This document shows positions 1 to 7,307 of a stretch of DNA of 26,537 nt, piece after piece. Numbering within the stretch: position 1 is the stretch's first letter; every line of letters begins with the position of its first letter. The translations under genes and the position numbers were made by a program. The stretch is from DATBIO01 sp036556965 (GTDB taxonomy: Bacteria > Acidobacteriota > Vicinamibacteria > Fen-336). The notes beneath the pieces are model-generated. The model did not search any database, was not told where the DNA came from, and worked only from the letters and a program-made list of their open reading frames with translations. The stretch spans positions 1-26,537 of the forward strand of contig DATBIO010000153.1 in the NCBI GenBank assembly GCA_036556965.1, given 5' to 3'.

Positions 1-925
1 CGACGTGCCCGTCCGCGATCAGGCGGAAGGCCTTCCGGATGCTGTCCGGCGTGTGGTGGAAGGTCGACTTGATCGTCAGCTCCTGGTAGTGCAGGCGCTG
101 GGAGTCGATCCCGATGCGCGTCTCGGCCGGACACCCGCCGAAGAGGTTGACGACTCCGCCCTTGCGTACCGACCGCACCGCGGCCTCGCAGGTCTCCGGC
201 AGGCCCACCGCCTCGATGACCACGTCGGCGCCGCGCCCGTCCGGGCTCCTCTGCTTGAGCAGCTCGGCCAGGTCGAAGCCCTCGCGCGCGGCCACCACCG
301 CCTCCGCCCCCATCTCCAGGGCCTTGTCCAGGCGCTCGCGCCGGCGGCCCGCCGCCACCACGTGCGCGCCCCGCATGCGGGCCAGGGCCACGAACATGAG
401 GCCGATGGGGCCGGTGCCGATGACGGCCACGTGCTGGCCGCGGCCGATCCAGCTCTCCTCCACGCCGCGGATGACGCAGGCCAGCGGCTCCACCATGGCC
501 GCGTCGCGGTAGGAGACGCCCTCCTCCAGGCGGAGGAGGTTCTTGCGCACCACGCGCGCGGGGATGCGCGCGAACTCGGCGTAGGCCCCGTTCCAGAAGA
601 GGAGGTCGTCGCAGAGGCTCAGCATGTCGTGGCGGCAGTAGTAGCACTCGCCGCAGGGGGCGGAGTTGGCCGCCACCACCGACATGCCCGGCGTGAAGCC
701 CTCCACCCCCGGCCCCACCTCCTCGATCACCCCCGCCATCTCGTGCCCGAACACGGCGGGGGGCACGATCATCTTGGCGTGGTAGCCCCGCCGGAACACC
801 TTGGCGTCGGTGCCGCAGGTGAGGGCCACCTTGGTGCGCAGGAGGACGTCGCCCGGCTCCAGGCTCGGGACGGCCACCTTCTCGATGCGCACGTCCTCGC
901 GGCCATGGAGGACGGCCGCCGTCAT
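1..925 (-). CDS. Zinc-dependent medium-chain alcohol/polyol dehydrogenase, C-terminus cut by window edge
   Basis: Read on the minus strand from ATG at 925 and still open at base 1, giving 308 residues. It is a zinc-type medium-chain dehydrogenase of the sorbitol/threonine dehydrogenase kind, which oxidises a secondary alcohol with NAD(P)+ in the cytoplasm. Visible are the catalytic zinc ligands Cys37 and the His61-Glu62 pair in GHE, and four structural-zinc cysteines at 91, 94, 97 and 105 (CGECYYC then C). The Rossmann nucleotide site is VIGTGPIG at about 167-174. It lies 26 bases after the second dehydrogenase and is probably the last gene seen of the same operon; the upstream SD is weak (GGAGAC). 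The two dehydrogenases differ in sequence, so they are not a recent duplication. The substrate cannot be told; a polyol or amino-alcohol is possible. Confidence 0.88.
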   Translation of the reverse strand, partial: MTAAVLHGREDVRIEKVAVPSLEPGDVLLRTKVALTCGTDAKVFRRGYHAKMIVPPAVFGHEMAGVIEEVGPGVEGFTPGMSVVAANSAPCGECYYCRHDMLSLCDDLLFWNGAYAEFARIPARVVRKNLLRLEEGVSYRDAAMVEPLACVIRGVEESWIGRGQHVAVIGTGPIGLMFVALARMRGAHVVAAGRRRERLDKALEMGAEAVVAAREGFDLAELLKQRSPDGRGADVVIEAVGLPETCEAAVRSVRKGGVVNLFGGCPAETRIGIDSQRLHYQELTIKSTFHHTPDSIRKAFRLIADGHV

Positions 926-951
926 CGTTAGCTGCAAACGTGTCTCCGTTG

Positions 952-1989
952 TTACGTCCCTGACGGGACCAGGACGACCTTCATCATTCCCAGGGCAGGC
1001 CGCGACGCCGTTTCCACGGCTTCCGGCGCCTGTTCCAGAGGGAAACGGTGAGTCACCAGCTCGCGCACGCGCACCTCGCGCGAGAACACGAGCTGTGCGG
1101 CCGTGTCCTGGGCCTCCACCGACGCGCTGTAGGAGGTCAGGACGTCCTTCTCCGCCGCGCACAACGCCCCCAGGTCCACCTGGGCCGTCTCCCCGGGGCT
1201 GGTCGCGGCGAACACGATGATACGCCCACCCGGGCGAACGGCGTCAACCGCCTGGGTGAAGGGGGCCTGCCCCACGGCGGCCACGAAGGCGGCGTCCGCC
1301 CCGCGCCCGGTCAGGCGGCGGACCTCCGCGGCCACGTCGGCGCGGGCGTCGAGCGCCTCCCCCGCCCCCAGCCGGCGGCTCATGTCCAGGCGGTCGGCCA
1401 GCGTGTCCGAGGCCAGGACGTCGGCCCCGGCCCGGCGCGCGAGCTGGGTGAGGATCAGGCCGATGGGGCCCTGCCCCACCACCAGCACGGTCTGGCCGCG
1501 GGCCACTCCCGCCTTCTCCACCGCCTTCAGGCAGGTGTTGACGGGCTCCACGAAGGCGGCCTCCTCGGGGAGGACGCCGTCGGGCACGCGGATGGTGCCG
1601 CGCTCCACGATCCAGTCCATGGCCTTCCGGTACTGGGCGAAGCCGCCGCCCGCGGGCTCGAAGCCGGCGGTGGTGCCGTTGCGCTTGTAGCCCTCGCACT
1701 GCGCCCAGGCCTTGCGCGCGCAGTAGAAGCAGGCGCCGCACGGGATGTGGTGGTGGACCACCACGCGCTCGCCCTCCCGGTAGCGGCCGGCGGCCCGCAC
1801 CACCGTGCCCGCGATCTCGTGGCCGAAGATGCGCGGGCCGGGCAGCAGCCGCTTCTGTATCTTCTTGATGTCGGTCCCGCAGACGCCGCAGGCCTCGACC
1901 CTGACCAGCAGCTCGCCCGGCCCCGGCGCGGGCACGGGCACGTCTTCCACGCGCAGCCCGTCCGCGCCCCGGTAGACGGCGGCCTTCAT
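952..1989 (-). CDS. Zinc-dependent medium-chain dehydrogenase (sorbitol/threonine dehydrogenase-like)
   Basis: A complete 345-residue protein, normal length for the family, with ATG at 1989 and stop TAA at 954-952. The N-terminal GroES-like half has the catalytic zinc ligands Cys37 (GVCGTD) and His57-Glu58 (FGHE), and the structural-zinc set Cys84, Cys87, Cys90 and Cys98. The C-terminal half is a Rossmann domain with VVGQGPIG at about 171-178. It should oxidise an alcohol or polyol with NAD(P)+ in the cytoplasm. It begins 13 bases after the proline dehydrogenase stop and is followed 26 bases later by another enzyme of the same family, so co-transcription is likely. Proline dehydrogenase next door hints at amino-acid or compatible-solute breakdown, but that is inference; the substrate is unknown. 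Confidence 0.9.
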   Translation of the reverse strand: MKAAVYRGADGLRVEDVPVPAPGPGELLVRVEACGVCGTDIKKIQKRLLPGPRIFGHEIAGTVVRAAGRYREGERVVVHHHIPCGACFYCARKAWAQCEGYKRNGTTAGFEPAGGGFAQYRKAMDWIVERGTIRVPDGVLPEEAAFVEPVNTCLKAVEKAGVARGQTVLVVGQGPIGLILTQLARRAGADVLASDTLADRLDMSRRLGAGEALDARADVAAEVRRLTGRGADAAFVAAVGQAPFTQAVDAVRPGGRIIVFAATSPGETAQVDLGALCAAEKDVLTSYSASVEAQDTAAQLVFSREVRVRELVTHRFPLEQAPEAVETASRPALGMMKVVLVPSGT

Positions 1990-2002
1990 GGGCCCCGCCG
2001 CC

Positions 2003-2848
2003 CTAGCCGCCGAAGAGGCTGCGGAGCACGAACCACACGTTCTCCTTGCGCTCGCGCAGCCGCCGGTAGAAGTACGGGAACCAGTGCGTCCCGAAGGGGA
2101 CGTAGATGCGGACGTTGTGGCCCGCGGCCACCAGCTCCCCCCAGCGCGCCGGCCGCAGGCCGTAGAGCATCTGGAACTCGTAGCGCGAGGGCGCGATGCC
2201 CTCTTCGCGGGCGTGGCCCAGGGCGTGCGCGATCAGCCCCTCGTCGTGGGTGGCCAGGGCCGGGTAGTTGCCCTCGCGCAGCAGCCGCTCCGCGCAGCGC
2301 CGGAAGCTGGCGCGGATCTCGTCCATGGACTGGAAGGCGACGGCGGGCGGCTCCTTGTAGGCGCCCTTGCACAGGCGCACGCGGTCCTTCCGCCGCACCG
2401 CCTCCGCGACGTCGTCCGCCGTGCGGTGGAGGTAGGCCTGGAGCACGATGCCCACGTTGTCGTGGCTCCGGCGCAGCCGGTGGAAGGCGGCGATGGTCCG
2501 CTCCGTGTGCCGGCTGCCCTCCATGTCGATGCGCACGAAGCCGCCCACGGACCGGGCCACGTCCAGCACGCCCGCCACCTGCTCCAGGCAGAAGTCCTCC
2601 GCGATGTCGAGGCCCATCATGGTGAGCTTGATGGAGATGTTGCGCTCCACGCCGTCGGGGATGGCGCGCAGCAGGTGCTTGTTGGCCTCCGCGCTGCGCA
2701 CGGCGGCCTCGCGGTCGGTCACGTCCTCGCCCAGCAGGTCGAAGGTGGACAGGATGCCGCGCGCGTGCAGCCGGCGGCCGGCGGCGATGGCGTCCTCCGC
2801 GGTGTCCCCCGCCACGAAGCGGCGGGCCAGGAAGGTGAGGGCCCTCAC
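2003..2848 (-). CDS. Proline dehydrogenase (monofunctional, FAD-dependent)
   Basis: Oxidises L-proline to pyrroline-5-carboxylate with FAD, the first step of proline use, normally at the inner face of the membrane. Family motifs run in order: RRFVAGDT (9-16), NISIKLTMMGLDI (70-82), VRIDMEGS (105-112), LQAYLHRT (136-143), VRLCKGAYKEP (157-167), ATHDE (199-203), YEFQMLYGLR (223-232) and VPFGTHWFPYFYRRLRER (250-267). I chose GTG at 2848, inside the queF stop codon (GTGA overlap), because residues upstream in this frame do not resemble the family and lie over queF. This gives 281 residues, about 20-30 shorter at the N-terminus than usual, so the first helix seems to be missing. No P5C dehydrogenase gene is in the window, so step two must be encoded elsewhere. 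Confidence 0.93.
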   Translation of the reverse strand: MRALTFLARRFVAGDTAEDAIAAGRRLHARGILSTFDLLGEDVTDREAAVRSAEANKHLLRAIPDGVERNISIKLTMMGLDIAEDFCLEQVAGVLDVARSVGGFVRIDMEGSRHTERTIAAFHRLRRSHDNVGIVLQAYLHRTADDVAEAVRRKDRVRLCKGAYKEPPAVAFQSMDEIRASFRRCAERLLREGNYPALATHDEGLIAHALGHAREEGIAPSRYEFQMLYGLRPARWGELVAAGHNVRIYVPFGTHWFPYFYRRLRERKENVWFVLRSLFGG

Positions 2849-3219
2849 GCGCGCCGGCGGCGGGCGGCGTACTCCGCGCGCACCACGGAGGCGATCCCGC
2901 CCCGCACGTTGAACTCCCCCTCCACCGTCATCCGCCGCGGCCTCAGCGCCTTCACCAGGTCGTCCAGGATGGCGTTGGTGACGTGCTCGTAGTAGATCCC
3001 GCGGTTGCGGTAGGCCTGCAGGTACAGCTTCAGGCTCTTGAGCTCGACGCAGAGCCGGTCGGGCACGTAGCTGATGCGGATGGTGGCGAAGTCGGGCTGC
3101 CCCGTCTTGGGGCACACGGCGGTGAACTCGGGGCAGGTGTGCACGATGGTGTAGTCGCGCCGGGGATGGGTGTTGGGGAAGGTCTCCAGGCCCGGCATGG
3201 GGCGGATGCTAGCGGACAT
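2845..3219 (-). CDS. queF: NADPH-dependent 7-cyano-7-deazaguanine (preQ0) reductase, QueF, short type
   Basis: Reduces preQ0 to preQ1 with NADPH in queuosine (tRNA wobble base) synthesis. The 124-residue protein is the short one-domain (Bacillus-like) type, and shorter at both ends than the 165-residue Bacillus enzyme. Seen are the active-site cysteine Cys36 in VCPKTGQPDF, the signature ELKSLKLY at 59-66 that marks QueF within the tunnel fold, and the acidic-His pair Glu78-His79. It starts at ATG 3219; Met8 is a possible alternative, and neither has a strong SD. It sits 36 bases after the WYL regulator and overlaps the proline dehydrogenase start by 4 bases. No other queuosine gene is nearby, so the neighbours do not share its pathway. 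Confidence 0.95.
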   Translation of the reverse strand: MSASIRPMPGLETFPNTHPRRDYTIVHTCPEFTAVCPKTGQPDFATIRISYVPDRLCVELKSLKLYLQAYRNRGIYYEHVTNAILDDLVKALRPRRMTVEGEFNVRGGIASVVRAEYAARRRRA

Positions 3220-3255
3220 CCGCGCCCGCGGGAGGGCGGAGGAGGCGGCCGGTGC

Positions 3256-4257
3256 TCAAGGCGCCTTCCGGCGGCCCCCGCGCGGTGGCGCGAAGGCCCC
3301 GCGCGCCCGCTCGAGGTCGCGCGCGATGGCCTCGCGCAGGGCGACCGGCCGCGCGACCTCCACGTGGGGCAGGAAGCCCTTGATCCAGGACTTCAGCTCC
3401 TCGCTCACGGCCACGCTCAGGCGCAGGGTCACGCCGCCCCGCGGCGCGTCCTTGATCTGCTGGCTCTCGTGCCAGTTGCGCTCGCGGATGTAGGAGGCCA
3501 CCTCCGCGTCGAACAGCAGCTCGACCTGCTCCGGCCTGCCCCCCGTGATGCCGAAGGCGGCGCGGGCGTACTCCGAGGGGCTGAAGTCGGCGGGCGGCTC
3601 GAAGGCCTGGTCCAGCACCTCGATCTTCTGGATGCGGTCCACGGCGAAGGTGCGCACCTCGTCGTACTCGTCGGCGCGCGCGTAGAGGTAGAGGCCGCCG
3701 TGGTAGTAGACGAGCCGGTAAGGGTCCACGGTGTAGGTCTTGGTGCGCTTGCTGGCGAAGGAGAAGTAGCTGAGGCGCGCCTTGCGCTGGTGCAGGGTGG
3801 CGTCGATGAGGGCGGCGATCACGTCCAGCTTGCCGGAGTAGTCCTTGGAGGGGTCGGGGCGGGCCAGGAAGAGGTCCTGGATGCGCTCCAGGTAGGGCAG
3901 GCTGCGCGCGGGCAGGGCCTCGCGGATCTTGGTGAAGGCGGACTCGAGGTCGGAGGCGAAGGGCGCCCCGCCCAGGAACGACATCATGTTCTTGCCGAAG
4001 TAGAGGGCGGACAGCTCGGCCAGGGAGAAGCTCTGCGTCAGCCGCTGCTTGTAGCCCTCGATCAGCCGCCAGACCTTGCGCCCGTCCATGCGCTCGTCGT
4101 AGAGCGGGAAGCCGGCCTCCTGCAGCGCCTCCAGGTCGCGGCGGATGGTGCGCTCGGTGACGCCGTGCTCTTCGGCCAGGTCCTGGCCGGAGGTCCAGCG
4201 CCCCGCCTCGATGCGCTTCAGGATCTTCCACTGGCGGATGACTTCCGCGTTCCGCAA
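3256..4257 (-). CDS. WYL-domain transcriptional regulator (HTH-WYL-WCX)
   Basis: A 333-residue regulator. Residues about 9-50 form a winged helix of the HTH_11 kind (LAEEHGVTERTIRRDLEAL). A linker follows, then a WYL domain around 155-220 (YRLVYYHGGLYLYAR) and a C-terminal WCX extension to about 325. WYL proteins are known to sense ligands such as nucleotides or nucleic acid; the ligand here is unknown. The start is TTG at 4257, directly abutting the TGA of the EAL gene (4260-4258), which suggests translational coupling. It may control its own operon and, through the shared intergenic region at 5545-5657, possibly the divergent nucleoside genes; both are inference. Confidence 0.9.
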   Translation of the reverse strand: MRNAEVIRQWKILKRIEAGRWTSGQDLAEEHGVTERTIRRDLEALQEAGFPLYDERMDGRKVWRLIEGYKQRLTQSFSLAELSALYFGKNMMSFLGGAPFASDLESAFTKIREALPARSLPYLERIQDLFLARPDPSKDYSGKLDVIAALIDATLHQRKARLSYFSFASKRTKTYTVDPYRLVYYHGGLYLYARADEYDEVRTFAVDRIQKIEVLDQAFEPPADFSPSEYARAAFGITGGRPEQVELLFDAEVASYIRERNWHESQQIKDAPRGGVTLRLSVAVSEELKSWIKGFLPHVEVARPVALREAIARDLERARGAFAPPRGGRRKAP

Positions 4258-5544
4258 TCAGGCCACTCCTTCCCGGTGGAAGAGGAACCCCTGGCCCAGC
4301 TCGATGCCCAGGGACACCAGCGTCTCCATCTCCTCCGCGCGCTCCACCCCCTCGGCGATGACGCGGGCGTGGATCTTCTCCGCCAGCTGCCGCAGGCTCT
4401 CCAGCAGCGACCGCTTGATGCTGCTGCGGTCGATGTCGCGCACCAGGCTCACGTCGAACTTCAGGAAGTCCGGCTCGATCTGGGCCAGCGACTGCAGGGA
4501 GGCGTAGCCGGCGCCCATGTCGTCCACGGCCACCCGGTAGCCGCGCTCCTTGAAGAGGCGGAGCGCGCCCTGGAACTGGTCCCCGCGCACGATGGCCAGG
4601 CGCTCCGTGATCTCCACCACCACCTCGCCGGGGGTGAGGCCGCTCGCGGCCAGCACCTCTTCCATGCCCTCCGTCCACTCGCTGTCCTCCACGGCCAGGG
4701 CGGAGGCGTTCAGGAAGAGGAGGCCGCGCCGGTCCAGGGTGGCCGCGGTGCGGATGGCCATGCGGCGGCAGAGCCGCTCGAAGTCCATGAGCAGCTCGGT
4801 GGACTCGGCGAAGGCGAACAGCTCCTCCACGGACTGGAAGGTCCCGTTGGGGGCGGGCCGGGTGAGGGCCTCGTGCCCGACGACCTGCCCGTCCTTGAGG
4901 CGGACGATGGGGTGGAACACGGTGCGGACGTCGGACTCCAGGATCATGCGCTGCAGCTCGTCGCGGCGCACGGCGTCCATTCCCTCGCGCTCCAGCAGGC
5001 TCATGAGCATGGCCTCGCTGACGCCGGCCTGGATGGCGCGCTCCGCGCGCACGCGGAGGTCGTGCACCACCCGCGCGTGCCCGGCGGCCAGCCGCATGCT
5101 GCGGAGGGGAGAGCTGGGCGGGCCCGCCTCGATGCGCCGGCGCAGCGCGCTCACGATGCGCTCGCGGCGGGGGGCGGCCGTGCGCGCGCGGCGGTCTCCG
5201 TCCTCGGGGGTCATGAAGGCCAGGAAGCGCCCGGAGCGCACGGTGTGCAGGGCCAGCACGTCGTGCGGCCCCAGCTCCGCGCTCTCGCGCAGCGAGCCCA
5301 GGAGCCCGCCCAGGTCGCGCACGGCCTGGTCGTGCGCGGCCCAGCCCAGGTTGACGTCGTAGCCCCAGGGCCGCCCCACGTCGAGGTACACGACGTCCAG
5401 GTAGTCCCAGTCCTCCAGCAGGCGGCGCACGTCCTCCATCACCGCGGGGAGGGCGGGCAGGCCGGTCAGCGCGTCGAAGAGCTGGCTCTTGTAGCGGAGC
5501 CACTCCGTGCGCAGGCGGTAGTAGTCCTGATGGGGCGCGGTCAC
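4258..5544 (-). CDS. EAL-domain c-di-GMP phosphodiesterase with degenerate GGDEF N-terminus
   Basis: A cytoplasmic protein of 428 residues with no membrane segment. Residues about 20-175 resemble a GGDEF domain (FDALTGLPAL at 23-32), but the GGDEF motif itself is absent; the equivalent place reads SGRF near 104-107. This half is probably regulatory. Residues about 200-428 are an EAL domain that keeps the catalytic set: Glu225 (EAL), Asn279, Glu311/Glu314 (EITER), Asp341-Asp342 (DDMG), Lys362 (LKFD), Glu398 (AEGVE) and Gln418. It is therefore likely to hydrolyse c-di-GMP. GTG at 5544 has no good SD. It is the first gene of the minus-strand operon and abuts the WYL regulator. A PilZ gene 10 kb away could be a c-di-GMP receptor. 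Confidence 0.9.
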   Translation of the reverse strand: MTAPHQDYYRLRTEWLRYKSQLFDALTGLPALPAVMEDVRRLLEDWDYLDVVYLDVGRPWGYDVNLGWAAHDQAVRDLGGLLGSLRESAELGPHDVLALHTVRSGRFLAFMTPEDGDRRARTAAPRRERIVSALRRRIEAGPPSSPLRSMRLAAGHARVVHDLRVRAERAIQAGVSEAMLMSLLEREGMDAVRRDELQRMILESDVRTVFHPIVRLKDGQVVGHEALTRPAPNGTFQSVEELFAFAESTELLMDFERLCRRMAIRTAATLDRRGLLFLNASALAVEDSEWTEGMEEVLAASGLTPGEVVVEITERLAIVRGDQFQGALRLFKERGYRVAVDDMGAGYASLQSLAQIEPDFLKFDVSLVRDIDRSSIKRSLLESLRQLAEKIHARVIAEGVERAEEMETLVSLGIELGQGFLFHREGVA

Positions 5545-5567
5545 GGTGGAGGTTCCCCCGGGGGGCT

Positions 5568-5600
5568 CGCGGGATGCGCGGGCATCCCGCGGCGATTGTA
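5568..5600 (-). promoter_or_regulatory. Candidate promoter and palindrome upstream of the EAL gene
   Basis: On the minus strand the hexamer TACAAT (complement of 5595-5600) matches the sigma-70 -10 box at 5 of 6 positions, but I see no good -35. A perfect inverted repeat, 9-base arms 5568-5576 and 5583-5591 around a 6-base loop, covers the predicted transcription start near 5588. It could be an operator or a 5' leader hairpin. The -10 call alone is weak; the palindrome is plainly present. Confidence 0.4.
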
Positions 5601-5602
5601 CC

Positions 5603-5633
5603 TTGCGGGGCGCCGCGCTCGCGGCGTTATACT
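5603..5633 (+). promoter_or_regulatory. Candidate sigma-70 promoter for the zinc-ribbon/nucleoside operon
   Basis: TATACT at 5628-5633 is a near-consensus -10 box in otherwise very GC-rich DNA. The best -35 is TTGCGG at 5603-5608 with a 19-base spacer, longer than ideal. The predicted start near 5640 would leave a leader of about 18 bases holding a good SD (GGAGG, 5648-5652) before ATG 5658. Confidence 0.5.
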
Positions 5634-5657
5634 CGGGCCCTCCCGCCGGAGGTTCCG

Positions 5658-5978
5658 ATGTCGGACCGTCCCCTGAGGCTCGGCGACGTCACGGACGACT
5701 ACTGCCCGCGCTGCCGGCTGCTCCTGAACCACGACATCGCCAGCCTGAGCGACGGACACGTGGCCAAGGTCACCTGCCGCACCTGCTTCAACACCCACGA
5801 CTACCGGCACGCGCAGGTGCCCACCAAGCGCAAGGCGGGGAAGAAGGACGACACGCGCAGCCTCATGGAGCAGGTCCTGGCCACCATGCCGCCGCCGCCG
5901 ACGCCGCCCCCGGCGCCCACCACGGCGCGCAAGCGCCGCGACCTCTGGGCGGACGTGGAGCGCCTCAAGAAGAAGTGA
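5658..5978 (+). CDS. Small zinc-ribbon protein of unknown function
   Basis: A 106-residue soluble protein starting at ATG 5658, chosen for the SD GGAGG 5 bases upstream; longer upstream reading frames lack support. CPRC at about 16-19 and CRTC at about 40-43 make a four-cysteine zinc ribbon. A basic stretch, a proline-rich spacer (PPPPTPPPAP) and a charged tail ending in LKKK follow. I recall similar proteins as conserved hypotheticals in GC-rich soil bacteria, with no known role. It is the first gene behind the candidate promoter at 5628 and ends 12 bases before the nucleoside phosphorylase, so it is probably co-transcribed. A nucleic-acid-binding role is only a guess from the ribbon and basic segment. 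Confidence 0.8.
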   Translation: MSDRPLRLGDVTDDYCPRCRLLLNHDIASLSDGHVAKVTCRTCFNTHDYRHAQVPTKRKAGKKDDTRSLMEQVLATMPPPPTPPPAPTTARKRRDLWADVERLKKK

Positions 5979-5990
5979 AGCGATAGCCGC

Positions 5991-7295
5991 GTGCGCGCCG
6001 TCGACGTCATCACCCGCAAGCGCGACGGCGCCGAGCTGAGCGCCGAGGAGATCGCCTTCCTCGTCGACGGCTACACCGCCGGCCGCATCCCCGAGTACCA
6101 GGCATCCGCCTTCGCCATGGCCGTCTTCTTCAAGGGCATGACGCCGGCGGAGACCACCGCCCTCACCACGGCCATGATGAACAGCGGCGAGGTCCTGGAC
6201 CTCTCCTCCCTGCCCGGGCCGCGGGCGGACAAGCACTCCACGGGAGGCGTGGGCGACAAGACCAGCCTCGTCCTCGCCCCCCTCGCCGCCGCCTGCGGCG
6301 CCTTCGTGCCCATGATCTCGGGGCGGGGCCTGGGCCACACGGGGGGCACCCTCGACAAGCTGGAGGCCATCCCCGGCTTCCGGGTGGGGCTCAGCCTCTC
6401 CGAGTTCCGGGCGGTGCTGGCGGAGTGCGGCGTGTGCCTCATCGGCCAGACCCCGGAGATCGCCCCCGCCGACCGCAAGCTCTACGCCCTGCGCGACGTC
6501 ACCGCCACCGTGGAGAGCCTGCCCCTCATCGCCGCCTCCATCATGAGCAAGAAGATGGCGGAGGGCATCGACGCCCTCGTCCTCGACGTCAAGTTCGGGG
6601 ACGGGGCCTTCATGAAGTCGTTCGCGGACGCCCGCGCCCTGGCCCAGGCCATGCTCGACATCGGCCGCGGCATGGGCAAGCGCGTGGCCGCCCTCCTCAC
6701 CGACATGCAGCAGCCCCTCGGCCGCACGGTGGGGAACGCGCTGGAGACCCAGGAGGCCATCGAGACGCTGAAGGGCCGCGGACCCACCGACCTGGAGTCG
6801 CTCTCCCTGGAGCTGGCGGCCTGGATGCTGAGGCTGGCCGGCATCGCCCCCGCCCTGGAGGAGGCGCGGCGCCGCGTGCGCGAGGCCCTGGCCTCCGGGG
6901 CCGGCCTGCGCCGCTTCCAGCAGGTGATCGAGCGCCAGGGCGGCGACCCCCGCGTGTGCGACGACCCCGGGTTGCTGCCGCAGGCGCGCGAGAGGGTGGA
7001 CGTGCGCGCGCGTGCGGAAGGCCGCGTGGCCTCCATCGGCTGCCGCGCCACCGGGCACGCCGCCATGCTGCTGGGGGCGGGGCGGGAGACGGTGGACAGC
7101 CGCGTGGACCCCGCGGTGGGCATCGTGTTCCACAAGAAGGTGGGCGACCGCGTCATGGCGGGCGAGCCCGTGTGCACGCTCCACGTCAACGACCGCTCAC
7201 GGCTGGAGCAGGCGCAGCAGATGCTGGCGGAGGCCATCCGCGTGGCCCCCGAGGCGCCGGCGGCGGGGCCGCTGGTGCGCGAAGTGATCGAGTAA
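5991..7295 (+). CDS. pdp: Pyrimidine-nucleoside (thymidine) phosphorylase
   Basis: Splits uridine, thymidine or deoxyuridine with phosphate into the base and (deoxy)ribose-1-phosphate in the cytoplasm. The 434 residues match the family length. KHSTGGVGDKTS (81-92) is the phosphate/substrate region and SGRGLGHTGGTLDKLE (110-125) is the family signature; DVTATVESLPLI follows near 165-176, and a C-terminal alpha/beta domain covers about 340-434. The Pdp versus DeoA choice is not certain. It starts at GTG 5991 without a clear SD, but the N-terminus (VDVITRKRDG) fits the family. The transporter follows after 12 bases in the same frame. Confidence 0.95.
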   Translation: MRAVDVITRKRDGAELSAEEIAFLVDGYTAGRIPEYQASAFAMAVFFKGMTPAETTALTTAMMNSGEVLDLSSLPGPRADKHSTGGVGDKTSLVLAPLAAACGAFVPMISGRGLGHTGGTLDKLEAIPGFRVGLSLSEFRAVLAECGVCLIGQTPEIAPADRKLYALRDVTATVESLPLIAASIMSKKMAEGIDALVLDVKFGDGAFMKSFADARALAQAMLDIGRGMGKRVAALLTDMQQPLGRTVGNALETQEAIETLKGRGPTDLESLSLELAAWMLRLAGIAPALEEARRRVREALASGAGLRRFQQVIERQGGDPRVCDDPGLLPQARERVDVRARAEGRVASIGCRATGHAAMLLGAGRETVDSRVDPAVGIVFHKKVGDRVMAGEPVCTLHVNDRSRLEQAQQMLAEAIRVAPEAPAAGPLVREVIE

Positions 7296-7300
7296 GGAGG
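7296..7300 (+). promoter_or_regulatory. Strong ribosome binding site that decides a CTG start for the transporter
   Basis: GGAGG directly follows the phosphorylase stop (TAA 7293-7295) and lies 7 bases before CTG 7308. No ATG, GTG or TTG occurs in the transporter frame between that stop and GTG 7395. The GTG is 94 bases from this SD and would cut off part of the first membrane region. Confidence 0.7.
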
Positions 7301-7307
7301 TACCGTC

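Noticed and set aside
2983..5676. Long plus-strand open frame (897 codons) opposite queF, WYL and EAL genes
   Set aside because: It is antisense to three genes with clear family motifs. Its own product is low-complexity, without motifs; long empty antisense frames are expected at this GC content.
5541..7184. Minus-strand 547-codon open frame rich in His, Gly and Ala
   Set aside because: It is antisense to the zinc-ribbon and phosphorylase genes and has no domain-like pattern.
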